Source of the DNA: Ophiodon elongatus
Lineage: Eukaryota > Chordata > Actinopteri > Perciformes > Hexagrammidae
Direction of reading: 5' to 3'
DNA: 64,000 nucleotides
Assembly (NCBI GenBank): GCA_016806645.1
Contig: JACSYO010001716.1
Span: 745,001-809,000 of the forward strand
A model generated the notes under the pieces. That model made no database searches. It saw only the letters and a program-made list of their open reading frames with translations, and was not told where the DNA came from. Position 1 is the first letter of the stretch; every line of letters begins with the position of its first letter. This document shows, piece by piece, positions 24,620-36,793 of this stretch. Made by a program: the position numbers and the translations under genes.

Positions 24620-25910
24620 TCGGCTACATGTCAAGGAATTTTCCACAACACGTTCGTGGATTGAGGGCCCTGTTCTCGCGCCGCCGGACCTGCGCCAACC
24701 TGCCCCAAACACCCAGGAAGTAGATTGCGCCTGTGCACTTTGAATCATGGAGACCAACAGCTCTTAGGAGGGCCAAGCTGCTTAGCTTCTCCCTTTCATC
24801 GGCCAAAACATGAGGCACTGCCCCAGGACGGGAAGAGAGGTCATGGCCCCGCCGCTGCTTGAACTAGTGCCGTAGGCAGGTCTGGGATCAGCCATGGCCG
24901 TGCCACTGTCATCCAAATCAGATCTGTTGCACTCTTCAACATGTTCTAAAAAGGAAAGGCATTCACCTTCAGCTGCAGTGACATTAAAGGCTGCTCCATC
25001 TCTACTCAGCCTCCATCAACACTACAGCCCCAACAAACAGAGAGCGACCCTGAACTTTCGGCATCCTCGCCAGAGCCACCCATCCCCGAGGATTGTCACA
25101 CGTGATGTCACAGTTCCTCCAGGGCCACAGCCAGTATCATCACCCCCCCCCACACCCCCCACCACCCCTAGCGAGCGCCAGGTTGTATTTTCCCCTGTGC
25201 CCTGCTCCCTATGTGACTGATCCTTCTCAGGTCAGTTCGTCATTAATTTCATCCTGGCGTTCGCAGGCCTCACAATATCCCTGTGCACAAACATCCTTTC
25301 ATCCCTTCCTCTACCGTTCCTTCAGCCGTACAAAGCTTTCCAAACAGGCCTCTGACAGCTAAAACAGCAACCCAAGAGCCCCACCCAGAGGCCCAAGGGG
25401 CCCCAGTGGCTAACCTAGTTGGCTCGTCTCAGCCTCCTCCTGTATTTCCTTTTAGTCTATCCTCATTTCCCAACCACACCTGCAGACTGGCTAGTAATGT
25501 ACCCCATTAAGGTAAATGTTCTAGCCACTGCTCTACATAAACCCATAAATACCCATAAATAGTTTGTTCACTTTCTCACCAATTTCCTCTTGCAATTTCC
25601 ATCATCCTTACTTCCATGCCTCGGGCTAACCAATCTCACAAAAGCTTTTTCAGAACTCAGTGTTCCTGTTTCCCAAGAGAAAATCTCTCTTTGCCCTCAG
25701 AGATAATACAACACGTCATTCTGCTTCTGTTAAAGAAGACAGAGGTGCACCCAATCCAAAGGTGTCGGTGGCTACTGTGGAGGGAGTTGGTTTGCTTTCA
25801 CTTGGCCCTCAGAGTTCAGATCTATCAACTAAAGGTCTCACTCTCCATCCTTTGCATTCCATGAGCTGTAGCCCATCGTCATAAACGTAAATCTTTGGGG
25901 GGCACGAATG
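24620..25910 (+). pseudogene. Degenerate retroelement, left part (DIRS-like?)
   Basis: Broken open frames at 24894-25220, 25283-25510 and 25660-25884 have Pro/Ser-rich content (for example LKAAPSLLSLHQHYSP) with stops and frameshifts between them. They lead up to the hAT-like insertion at 25919. To the right of that insertion, at 28265-28480, the frame gives SNASEPSSMAARRTLST and IIFKAYHTTYQQPF, which recalls the N-terminal part of DIRS/Ngaro tyrosine recombinases. The link between the two parts is inferred. Confidence 0.35.
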
Positions 25911-26327
25911 GTATAGGACAGGGGTGTCAAACTAATTTTCACCCTGGGCCACATCTACATTATGGTATCCCTCAAAAGGGCCGGTTGTAACTGTAAGCCT
26001 GTATAAATGGAACTACTCCCTAACATATTGTTAAATGACTGTCTCTGCATTTGATTATTGTTCATTCTGTGAAAATATAGTACATGCATTTATATAAATG
26101 TAAAAATGTATGTAAGCAAATTTCTCTTCTATTATAACAAATCATTTTAATTTAGGTTTAAGAAACCAACATTACTCTATGAAAGATCAAACTTTTAAAG
26201 AAAATAACAGACAACATTACATTAACTTTGTTTAAAGCTTTTTTTGTCACAGTTGAGAGGGACATAACTCTGGTACAACAAATAATTGTGAGATGCTAAA
26301 AACATGTGGGACAGATGTGGTCTGGGG

Positions 26328-26404
26328 CACACCTGCTCACATACCTCTACATGACACACCTGCTCACATACCTTTACATGACACACCTGCTCACATTCCT
26401 TTAT
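26328..26404. repeat. 27-bp tandem repeat, three copies
   Basis: Units begin CACACCTGCTCACAT and are spaced 27 bp (26328, 26355, 26382). The array lies inside the hAT-like element. Confidence 0.8.
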
Positions 26405-26640
26405 GCTGCGTTCACACCAAACACTTTGCGAATTTTTCACGCGAGTAGATTACGTACAAAGTCAATGACAGATGCGAATGGATGTGAATAACGCGAATTT
26501 CCGCCGGGCGGTGCGAATGACGCCATGGCGCGACGCGAACAATTCGCGTGACGCTGTGTCTTTAAAGCCAATCAACGTTGAGAAGCTACGCCCATCATCA
26601 CTGACGTCCTGTCGTTGTTGAATCAGAAACTATGGAGGAT
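26404..26640. mobile_element. GCGTTCACACC-type repeat, copy 1
   Basis: It begins TGCTGCGTTCACACCAAACAC and continues with GCGAATTTTTCACGCGAG, GATGCGAATGGATGTG and GACGCGAACAATTCGCG. A related copy in the opposite orientation lies at 37160-37352. The GCG-rich text is unlike the AT-rich surroundings, as in MITE or Harbinger-type fish repeats. Confidence 0.5.
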
Positions 26641-26821
26641 AAGTTGATAGTCTGGAAGCGGCAGTCCTCCAGACGCAGCTCCTGGAGAAGCTGTGTGAAC
26701 TACGGATAATATTATATATTATATATACTGTATATATAATATATAATAATATTATGAACCCAAACACGAGGGCTTCTGATGTTCCAACGTTTGTGGGACT
26801 TCCACAACATGTACAAAGACA

Positions 26822-27400
26822 AGGCAAGGCAAGGCAAGTTTATTTGTATAGCACATTTCAACAACAAGGGAATTCAAAGTTCACATAAAACCATTAAAAG
26901 CATCAAAACATAATGCAAAAGAAAAGAAGATTTAAAAACAATTAAGAACATTCATTGAAACATTAAAAAGCTAAAATAGAATAAAAGTTGCAGTGCAGTT
27001 TAAGAAATAAATGCAGAAATTGATTAAGATCCTTGAATCTGGTTCAATCAAAGGCAACAGCAAAAAGAAGAGTCTTCAATCTGGATTTAAAGGAGTTTAG
27101 GGTCTCAGCAGACCTGCAGCTTTCAGGGACCTTGTTCCAGATATGTGGAGCAGAAAAACTAAACGCTGCTTCTCCATGTTTAGTTCTGAGTTCGGTGTGT
27201 CCTGTTACATGCTGAGTCAGATCATAATTATCAAGGACACCACATAGACCCTCTGTCCTGGATATTGAAATCGCCAACAATGACAACACAATCAAAATCA
27301 ATACAGATTATGGACAGCAGTTCAGTATACTCATCAAAGAAGGTTGTACAGTATTTAGGTGGTCTATAAATGTTTAGCAGAAATAGTGGTTATTTCTTCC
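26822..27400 (-). mobile_element. Internally deleted L2-like LINE
   Basis: On the minus strand, 27385-27255 gives an endonuclease piece (PKYCTTFFDEYTELLSIIC, DCVVIVGDFN). It joins directly to 27301-27044, the C-terminus of reverse transcriptase (AAFSFSAPHIWNKVPESCRS, LNSFKSRLKTLLF). The 3' tail follows, with GTGCTATACAAATAAACTTG and a short run of GCCTT units (26822-26840). Everything between the endonuclease and the polymerase end is missing, so this copy could not have moved by its own products. Confidence 0.7.
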
Positions 27401-28264
27401 ATGTTGGATGGCGGAAATTAACTATTTCCACGGAGATAAGCCACGCCCTCTCTCCGGCGCGTCTAGCGCGAATTCTTGGACAACTTTATGTTTTTCTTGG
27501 AGGCTAAATTTAGCATACCTGGCTCCATGTTTGGACGTAAATTGTATTCCTTCATCACCGACACGCCTTATAACACAGAAGACGGACCGTTTTTTTCTCC
27601 TTGAAGCACAAACATGAATTCGCTTTCCCATCTTTCATTAAGTTGCCTTCCCTCTGCATCAATCTTTCTCTTCTTGGACATTTAGAGATTGTTTGTCGAT
27701 CTTTTTCAACTCAAATCGCTTTAGTTCAGCGGCCATATGGAAACACTACTTTCTAACGGCAGGTATGATGCCGTTCATTCGCGGGTCACAAAATTGACAT
27801 GCATTGTGGGAGATGTAGTTTATGGTTACTGTACATTGTAAAGCAGCATAGACTTTAATTTGAATTTTAATCATATTCCTTTTCGAGCTCTCGCGGGCCT
27901 CATAAAATGACGTGGCGGGTCGGATTCGGCCCGCAGGCCTTGAGTATGACACCTATGGCCTAGGAAGTCCATACTCATCCATTCCGGTCACATGGCAGTC
28001 GTAAGAATGATAAATAAAAGTTGATCTTGTTCTTAAGCCATCATGCAGTTCATGTGCAGACCCGTGCTACACCCAACACCAGTTCATTCTCGCTGGCTGC
28101 CGGTAACTATTTTGTTGTGGTGCTCAAGCTCCCAGGCACCACAACAGCATCGCTGACTCACTGTCCTGCTTCTCATCTCAGAAATTCGGACTCTCGGCCC
28201 CTGAGTCAGACGTTCATCCCTTACCAGTCCCACCGTTATGAGCCACAATATTCAACCAGCTCTA

Positions 28265-28490
28265 CAGCTGGATAATCTTTCAAACGCCTCCGAGCCATCC
28301 TCAATGGCTGCCCGCCGCACTCTCTCAACCTAACTGGCTGGAATTATCTTTAAGGCATATCACACCACATACCAGCAGCCCTTTACTTAAAGTACTGTGT
28401 TTGTTTGACTCATCCACCTCCCGTCTGTCAGCTTTTGGTCTTCATACTAACGCCATCATTAACGCCAGGGCATTTTCTCTGAGAGCCTTA
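28265..28490 (+). pseudogene. Degenerate tyrosine-recombinase-like fragment (DIRS-like)
   Basis: One frame reads SNASEPSSMAARRTLST, a stop, then IIFKAYHTTYQQPF, another stop, and STVFV. The pattern FKAYH-x-x-Y-x-x-PF recalls the N-terminal domain of DIRS/Ngaro retrotransposon recombinases in fish. It is dead (stops) and lies just right of the hAT-like insertion. Confidence 0.35.
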
Positions 28491-28492
28491 TA

Positions 28493-28630
28493 ATGACGTG
28501 GATGGGTTCACATGGTAGTTACTGGAAATCCCCAGAGTTGCATACAGACGCCTCGTGCTTCAATATCGGACGCCGAGGGCCGTGACTAAGTGTCAGTATT
28601 TGACGCTCTGGGAATGAGAACGGGCTGATC
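28493..28630 (+). repeat. Dispersed repeat, copy A (GTCAGTATTTGACG type)
   Basis: It shares GGATGGGTT, CATACAGACGC, CGGACGCCGAG and GTCAGTATTTGACG, in the same order and spacing, with copy B at 31543-31681. Confidence 0.7.
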
Positions 28631-28719
28631 ATCCATATCTACTTTTTTTTATCAAACTAGTTACTGGCAGACAGTGTCCATCTACCTCCCATTCCCTCGT
28701 CTCCATGCAACATTTTCCG

Positions 28720-28817
28720 GGGGGGAGAGAGAGAGAAGGGGCGACATGCAGAAAAGGGCCTTGGATTGGATTTGAACCGCAGCCTTAGTACATGGGGCCC
28801 CCACTCTTTCTTACCAG
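28720..28817 (-). mobile_element. tRNA-derived SINE fragment
   Basis: On the minus strand the order is: a GGGGCCCCATGTAC block, a B-box-like GGTTCAAATCC, then CAAGGCCCTTTTCTGCATGTCG and a C/T-rich tail. That is the head of a common fish tRNA-type SINE. The A-box part is degenerate. Confidence 0.5.
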
Positions 28818-28819
28818 TG

Positions 28820-31360
28820 TAGGAAAATCTATTCATCCATTGTGAACATGCTAGTCATCATTTTAGTTACATACTGTTGTGGCATGATTATTGCTAGAGA
28901 AACCATCCAAGATGAGAAGAGGAGGCCGTACCACCCATTGTGGTGCATGCTATATTCATGGCTTGAATGGTTTGAAGCGATTCAGCCCAGTGTTATGCGT
29001 GCAGACACATTTCCCCCGTTTCCCCAGGATTAAACCCTAGTGTACAGATTAAACATCAGTGAGCTTTAGTGGTGTTAGTGGGTGTACTTTTGACCTTTTG
29101 ACTGCAGCCAGGCAAGCTGTTTCTCCCTACTTCCATTATTTATGCTAAGCTAGGTTAACCATGTCCCGACTCCACCTCGGTACTTTACACGCAGACATGA
29201 GATTGAGATCGATCTAAACATCTCCCTTATAATTAAAGGCGAATGATCATGTTTCCCAAAATGTTGAACCACTCAATGGCAAGTTATATTCATTATTTTT
29301 ATATTTTTTTGTAGTTTCTGCAAACATTTGGACAACTTTTGGACAACTACTGGCTTGTTTACAACCTGTCTGATGTGAGGCTGATAGAAACAAGCCAATT
29401 ATGCTGGAATGTTCCCTTTAAGAAAAGATATTTAAGTAGAAAGTCAAGAGTGTAAGCTGTCAAAGAGGCCCTGTTCCTGAGGATGTTAAGGGAACCCCAC
29501 TCTGGGGGGCCTTCACTGAGGAGGATGATCGTCCAACAGCAACAACAGTTTCTTTCACTTTAACAGCGTAGAATGTGTTAGACGGTGACCTTTTATGGGG
29601 TCACACACTAAAATAGCCAGCAAAACATGCAGCAGAAGTTCAGCATCCGGCAGGGATGTCTGTGTGATCGTGTCGGGGTTCGGTGTGCAGGGAAAACCGG
29701 TCCATGTTGCAGGAGAGGAAATGACAAAATGCTTTTAGGCGCCTTGCAGGGCGTCCGAACAACACACTGCGTTAGAGCAACACAAAGGAAACGTGGGAAG
29801 TCAAGCAGGTGACTGTCTGATGCATCATTTATTAGTGAGTCTCACAATAATGGAAACTCACCGTTATCTTCCTCAAATATGCGACAGGATATACAGGGGA
29901 GTTACGTGAATGGGAAGGTAAATTGTCTTTATGGTGCTGAGTGGCATCAGCAATATATTCGCCCTCTGAGATGATTGAGCACTTTTGTATACATAAAGCC
30001 TTCTGTGGTTAAATTTTTTAATTAAGCCATGATTCACCTTTTGTGGATTATGATTGAAAGACACACATCTCAGCCAAAACTTGTAGTCGGATGAACTTAA
30101 CCTAGAGACCTTCAGCTGTGTGTGCTATTTTGAAAATAAAAACTTGGGAGCAAATGATATCACACTCCTATGTGCTTGATTGTTGACAAAATTACTATTC
30201 TGTTTTATTCTGTCAGAGACAAGTAATAAATAGAAGTTTATTCCACAATGTTTTTTTTTTTTTTTTTTTACCTTTAATACTATCAATACTAAAATAATAC
30301 CCTGTAACCCCATGGCCTTTCCTCCAGCACCACCAATTAAAATCAAAGATGGAAGATAGATAGAGGATTTAGTGATTCAATGACCTGTTCCACTGTGCCA
30401 TCCCCCTGGCAGCAAGACTCTAAGAATATCAAACGCATCAGTACGTTGTTTATTTTGTTGAGTCCTTTCATATTGTGACTTACAGACGGTTCTGTCCTGT
30501 TTTTTGGTCTGTCTCATTTCAGAATGTATTTCCGTATTTATTTTTAGTTATTGTATTTTAATCAATTAATTAGGGCAGTATCCCTCAATAATGCACGTTT
30601 TCTAGGGCAGCATATTGTCCATGATGTTGGATTTCTGATTGCAGCATATCAGTAATATTGCACAAATATTCTGTCACCATCCACCTCCGCCAGCATCATT
30701 TTAATCAGTGTCAAGGCCACCTTTTCACACACTTTTGTTTGGTAGAGACCATTTTTGTGTTACGTTTGATTCAACCCTTTCATTCAATCAGCACACTGGT
30801 CGGTCTCAGTCTCAATGTTTTATTTAAGCCCAGTCGTCTTGCCAACGAGAATAACATCAATTATGACAGCTAATGCTTCTTAATAAGTCTCTGTGACTTA
30901 GCTGTTGTAAAGATTACTGTTGCTGCTCTACAAACCACATTTAGCCTAGTTATATTTTAAATAATGAATTGAAAGACAACCAGGTTGACAAAGGAAATGT
31001 ATTGTTAAATACATACTTCAATATTTGTTTATTCATTTCATATTCGCAATATTGAACAATGTTATAGCACATGGCAGATTTGACTCATATCGTGCAGGCC
31101 TACTTCTTATCACAGTGATGTATGTAAAGTGTTAGTTCTTTGGACAAGTTTGGTTTTATTAAATTATTTGATACTATAAAAAGGGGGTGTGACGTTGTGA
31201 TTGACAGCTGTTCTGAGTGAATTTACAGTCGCGGAGCCGGAGGCGACCAAATTCTCACTCTAACTCGTCAGGTACCGCCGCTTTGAGGTACGCCTCAAAC
31301 TATGACGCTCTAGGTTCCCCTCTATCGTCACTTTTGGACGTGTCAGTTTCCGCTCGTTAC
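28820..31360. other. Noncoding intergenic sequence
   Basis: No exon recognised. A poly-T run of 19 lies at 30251-30269. Confidence 0.5.
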
Positions 31361-31366
31361 ATAGAT

Positions 31367-31440
31367 TACTTGGTTTGGCTTAGACAACAACCCTACTTGG
31401 TTAGGCTTAGGCAACAACCCTACTTGGTTAGGCTTAGGCA
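31367..31440 (+). repeat. 27-bp tandem repeat (ACTTGGTTAGGCTTAGGCAA)
   Basis: Two and a half units of ACTTGGTTAGGCTTAGGCAACAACCCT type. It belongs to the same dispersed family as 20861-21045 and 34590-34720. Confidence 0.7.
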
Positions 31441-31542
31441 GGCGGTCTCCTAAGTTAAAGTCTGTGTGTAGGACCCAATCATTCTCTCTGATATCGTCCC
31501 AAGAGAGACCTTCCGGCATCAGTTTCTCTGAGCTTCTACTAC

Positions 31543-31681
31543 TGATGAGGATGGGTTTACATAGGAGTTAGTTGAAAGCCCGGTGGGTCTCATACGGACG
31601 CTAGAGGGTGCCTCGGTATCAGACGCCGAGTGGGCCACCGACGGAGCGTCAGTATTTGACGAACTGACGAGACGGTTGGAT
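31543..31681 (+). repeat. Dispersed repeat, copy B (GTCAGTATTTGACG type)
   Basis: Same motif series and orientation as copy A at 28493-28630, including CAGACGCCGAG and GCGTCAGTATTTGACG. The copies look roughly 70% alike by eye. Confidence 0.7.
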
Positions 31682-32149
31682 GCACCTGCTATTCATCTCT
31701 GCAGTGCTTAGCTCAACTAGTTCGCCACGTGAATGACCCCTACCTCTACAGTATCAGCTCTAAAATCTCTGCTTTCATATCATCAGTAGCTGTGTGCAAG
31801 TGGAGAAATAAGTCAATGAGAAAGTTACATGTTGTATGTAAAAAACTATTTGGAGATTTCCCCTGCCTATCCGCATCCCCACCGCCTCGTGAGTCCGTCT
31901 ACTCAATGAGGCGGAAACGTATGAAATCAAGGAGGTTTATTTATGGTGGTGATGGCAGCTTTTCTCAACGGCTGCTATGGTTACCTTCACACTAGATACA
32001 GTGAACAGCTCAGGTTGGCGGTGTTGTTGTCGCTTGTACGCTCACCTCACTTTCGTCTCATAACAGATATTCTTTATTGGTGGAGGTGTAAGTCGTCACC
32101 AAGGAGTCAGCGGGGGTGGGGGTGGTGGCGGTATCGTGTGTGTGTGTGA

Positions 32150-32172
32150 TGGTGATGATGATGATGATGATG
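32150..32172. repeat. (GAT)n microsatellite
   Basis: About seven GAT/TGA units. Confidence 0.85.
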
Positions 32173-32421
32173 CATGGAAAAGCCTAAGGAGAGTTTACCT
32201 ATCAGCCACTGTTTACCACTGTCAGCCACTCCGTCATGACCGTGATGATGTGTGTGTTTCTAGACATGCAGGAAGTGAACGAGATGAGATGGAAAAACAA
32301 TGAGGACGGTCATGATTTCATGGCCATTGAACACAAGACAAACAATACAAGGTTACTATCTGTGTTTGTGTGTAATTGTGCTGTAAATCATGACACATAA
32401 GATAACGCCAGGCTTTGAGTA

Positions 32422-32424
<3 letters not shown>

Positions 32425-32473
<49 letters not shown>
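32425..32473. repeat. (TG)n microsatellite
   Basis: About twenty-four TG units. Confidence 0.9.
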
Positions 32474-32620
32474 TTCCAAATACATGTGGGAGTATTAAGC
32501 TTGGGTTCTGTGTGAGATGCAGGTCTCCAGGTTACTGGGGAATGTAAATGCAAACAAGGCTGCTCAAACAGGAAGGGGGAGCGTTTATGAAACCCAAGGC
32601 GACACACACATCGTTGAGTA

Positions 32621-32778
<158 letters not shown>

Positions 32779-32979
32779 TATAATTGGCCGATATGGCCAC
32801 ATGTACATCTGAGGCGTTACGTGTGATGGTTTCGGACTGTTTTGGGACACCGAGGTGTTTTCACACTTCTCACTCTGTTTGGTCCGGTTCAAACAAGCTG
32901 TGTGTTTGCACGTTTGGTTCGCTTCGTTTGGGATCGGGTGCAGACCAAACAACAGGACCCGGACCGAGGGTGTGGGTCT

Positions 32980-34580
32980 CAGCCTGCTTTGACTCGCTGG
33001 TCACATGACTCGGCTGTCACTCGCTAGTGACGTGAGTCGTTGGTCAGTCAGATTAACGTCTACCGAGCACTTTAAGTGGTTTTCTTGCCTTAAACTAGAC
33101 GGAAGTTTATTTTGACAGGACAGTATGTGGCCTCTACATATTGAAAACTAACGCTAGAGGGATACCTAGATCGTGGTTCGCCAATGCAAAGGGATACTGA
33201 CCAACAGTGTGCAAAATAAAGCTGGTGTCGGGGGGTCCGAGACCCCTTGATTGACACTTCAGACCCCCTGAAAGCCTCAACAGCAAAACCTTGAGGGGGC
33301 TTTGAGGTCATTAGACAAATATTTGTCACTTGCAATTGTCACTAAAATGTCTTTCTAAAGCTTTCCAATGCCCAGCTGTTTTCATTATTCAAACAGCAAA
33401 ACATCTATTCACAAATATGAATAGTCAATCAACATCCAACTCATATGGCAGGAAACTAAAAGAATTGAAACCGACTATAAACTCAAATGTTTCAAATGTA
33501 GATATTTGGTGAACGTGTGCATGTGAGAGAGAGAGTGTGTGTGTGTTACATCGTGGTGGGCGATAGCCGTTGAGTTGTGTAGACGTATGAGTGGCCTTAT
33601 TGTTTAACAATGTTAGCCTGAGTGATGTGTGTGCACACTGTGTACAGCCTAGCTGCCTCGGCTCGCATCCCTGAAATCTCGTTTATTGCTTATTGAGTCT
33701 GCGTAGGTCTTCAGCATCATACTGGAGCACCTGGGGGGTTGGACTGGTTTTCCTTTTTAAATTTAAAAATTTTGTTCGACGTTGAGACTATTTGTGAATC
33801 TAGAAATTGTCAATGCACTTTGTGAAAGCGGTACTTACACTGGTACACACTCGGCCGCTATCGGAGCTCAGTTCCACCGATAACGATGGATTGTAAAACG
33901 TCTTATTAAAAAATATCAAAATAGCTGTTAGCTGTTCGTCCCGGCATTTACCAGGATGTCTTTGTTAAGAGAGCCATTAGATCCCACGGGAAGATGGCAC
34001 CAAGGAGACAAACATTGTTGGCCCAGCACTGCTGCCACACATAGAAGAACGCTAACCTTTGAATGTGTGTATTATTAATGTTCAGAGCACAACCGAGAAC
34101 AAGTGAAGTGAAGCATCAGTTCTTCAGGCTCTCTTGTTCCTCATGGTCACAGCACACCCTCACAGGATCCTCCCAGTCCTGTCCACCATTTCTGTCATGT
34201 CTTAAGAACATTTTACTCAACAAACGAATTGCTGAGATTAAGCAACATGGTAACATCACTAGAGTAAAGTCTGTCTATAAAGCTGAAAGTAAAAGTGTCA
34301 GAAAAAATATCACTAATTATCGCAGCACACACAACTCTGGTAATGACAGTGGTCAAAGAGAAGTGGGAATCAATAAGTCTGAGTGTAGTTCCTCAGCTAT
34401 GTTTCTCTCTCACGTCATTTCTCGTCATCTCTTTACCAACAAGTCCTCCACGTAAAACGACAACATGCTAATAACATGTCTGTCCACGCCCTTTAGAAAG
34501 AGTTTAGTGACCAGCAGGACCACGTCTTCATACGCTGTTACACATCATTAAAGGAAAAGAAATGCATGTGTGGCAATGCT
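32980..34580. other. Noncoding intergenic sequence
   Basis: No exon recognised. Frames at 34063-34455 code for nothing familiar. Confidence 0.5.
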
Positions 34581-34589
34581 ATGATGAAC

Positions 34590-34720
34590 ATTTGGTTAGG
34601 TTTAGGCACAAAAACAACTGGGTCAGGGTTAAAATTACTTTACAAAGGTTAGGGGAGGGTTGTCGTCGTGGTAACAATGACAAACACTTGTTTAAGGTTT
34701 GGGAACGATAGTAGAATGGC
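34590..34720 (+). repeat. Dispersed repeat, GGTTAGGTTTAGGCACAAAAAC copy
   Basis: It shares GGTTAGGTTTAGGCA and AACAACTGGGTCAGGGTTA with the two other copies in this window (20861-21045 and 31367-31440). Confidence 0.55.
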
Positions 34721-35219
34721 TAAAAGGTCCTCCTTTGCTCACATCACAATTACTATGGCCGATAGAAGGCTTTGTCACTTGATTATAAACATTTATGTCG
34801 TTCTTCTTGAGACAGTCTAATCTTTACTGCAACTCTCTAATAAAGACATTAAATGCTCCCTAAACTATATGCGGGCAGCTGATTAATTCATCAACTATTT
34901 TGAACAATAATTAAAAACCTAGCAGAGATCAGTCTGCGGCCCGAGGTAGCTCTGTGTTCTGTGACTATTTTTTCTATTATTTTGTCTTCAGTATTTAAAA
35001 AGTATTTTCTCATCTCGTCAGAGAAACCACTGAGAGTGAATTTGGATGTTTTCATCATACTGTCGGTGATTTCCATGCAAAGATCAATAACTTCCTGAAG
35101 TCATTGCCAGGCTACAGGCGGAGACTTGAGGAAGTGAGCTCAGCCAAGACATAATGTTACATTGATCAAGACACAAATGCCTCGTTCAATTTTCCTTCAT
35201 CTCTCCCCTCAAGGCAGTG

Positions 35220-35470
35220 TCTTAAAACTTGCATTCTCTCTACTGGCCAGCAGGGGCGACTCCTCCGGTTCCAAAAAAATAAATGACCCTACCATTCTGA
35301 CATTAGCAATTAGCTCAAAGCATTGCTGTGCCTAAGTACATGCTCACAGGCTGGCGGCAACCAGTTCTGAAAAGGGAAGCCAATGCTTCATGTTTTAAAC
35401 CTGCATTCTCTCTAGTGTCCATCAGGGGGCGACTCCTCTGGTTGTATAGAAGTCTATGAGAAAATGACTA
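35220..35470 (+). repeat. Paired dispersed repeat fragments (GCATTCTCTCTA...GGGGCGACTCCTC)
   Basis: TTGCATTCTCTCTACTGGCCAG...GGGGCGACTCCTCCGG (35230-35270) is repeated as CTGCATTCTCTCTAGTGTCC...GGGGGCGACTCCTCTGG (35401-35443). These are two copies of the same segment of a fish dispersed repeat, 170 bp apart. Confidence 0.65.
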
Positions 35471-35718
35471 CTTTTCTCTTGATTTATTCCCTCAGTAAAC
35501 ATTGTAAACATGAGTTTATGGTCTCAATCTGTAGTTTTAATTCTTCTTCAATACAGCATGATGTTCATTTAGTAAATTATGGTCCATTTAGAGTCAAACA
35601 GACCATAGAGTAGGGTATGCTTTAGGGCGGGCTTACTGTGATTGACAGGTCTCTGACGCTACCAGAGCTGTATACGGCATCACTACGCCACTCCTCTGCA
35701 TTCCAAATATGGTAACTT

Positions 35719-35870
35719 CTGTTCATTGGCTGCGAAAAAAACAACATGGTGACGACCGTAATCCAAGATGGCGACGGCCAAATCGGCAAACTCGAGGCTT
35801 CAAAACAGCAGTCCATAATCCAATGGGTGACGTCACCATGACTACGTCCACTTCTTATTTACAGTCTATG
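35719..35870 (+). mobile_element. SINE-like repeat with AAGATGGCG and CRE motifs, copy 1
   Basis: It runs CATTGGCTGCGAAAAAAAC, CCAAGATGGCGACGGCC, TCGAGGCTTCAAAACAGCAG, CAATGGGTGACGTCACC, ACGTCCACTTCTTATTTACA, CAGTCTATG. The same blocks in the same order recur at 48081-48196, and inverted at 43403-43523. The CRE palindrome TGACGTCA is intact at 35828-35835. Confidence 0.75.
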
Positions 35871-36728
35871 TGCGCCACATTTAAAGACGTCTTTAACCGC
35901 CAGTAACTTTACATTTTTAGGTTCATAAACTATTCCCGAAATTACAAATTTGTAGAATACTATTGTAGATAACCACAGACATCCCTGTAATCTTAAATGG
36001 CAAAACTATTTTCAGAAAATTGTTCATCTGGCCTTTGGTGTTTGACCAGCCTTGTCAATTAGCCTTCTAGCAACTGCAGTCCTGCCAGGTTGGTTCAAGA
36101 AAGGTCAGTTTTAGCCAGAAAATAATATGAATGTTTAAGAAAAATGAGAAAACGGTTGACAAACCAGACCAAAACTTTGTCAACCCACCGAAGCTAATTT
36201 TTAACAATCAATTCTAAAGATTCTAAAGGCGGAAAACCGCCCAATCTGGCAAATGTCCTCCCCAAATACAGTTTACCTTGGCATGCAGTGTCAATCAATC
36301 AGGAGCCACCAGGAAAATCCAAACATTAGGTGGAGAAAAGTACACCTATCGGCTAGCAGCACTTCTTCATTAGTCATTTCACGTATCTGTAATCATTTAT
36401 GTGACAGTAACAACTGAGATATATTGTCAGCATTTTGCATGCTATACTGTATATGTCCTGTATATGTCCTTGTTCAGGACATTTCTGTTGGATCACAATC
36501 TGATTGGCTCTATTATGTGTGTGTCGGTGAGCCTCACTCCGTCTAGCTCTCCTCCAAGAATGTCATGACTCTAATCTAACTTTCAGTGAAGACTCCCATG
36601 ATGCACTCAGTGTTGTCTGTGCTGCTTTTCAGTCACGATCATATGAAATGTTTTTGATGTAGAATTGGTTCATTTTGACACCCTTTTGTGTCAATAAAAA
36701 AATATCGGAACACTGGAATCGGTCAAAA

Positions 36729-36729
<1 letters not shown>

Positions 36730-36790
<61 letters not shown>
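36730..36790. repeat. (TG)n microsatellite
   Basis: About thirty uninterrupted TG units. Confidence 0.95.

Positions 36791-36793
<3 letters not shown>

Larger units (their letters stand above)
25919..27957. mobile_element. hAT-like DNA transposon remnant with other elements nested inside
   Basis: The left end CAGGGGTGTCAAACT and the inverted right end CATAGGTGTCATACT match at 12 of 15 positions. They are flanked by 8-bp direct repeats, gtatagga (25911-25918) and gcctagga (27958-27965), alike at 6 of 8. The end phrases (GGGCCACATCT; CGGATTCGGCCCGCAGGCC) are those of a common fish hAT-type family. The interior holds a 27-bp tandem repeat, a GCGTTCACACC-type repeat and a LINE piece. No intact transposase is seen. 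Confidence 0.65.
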
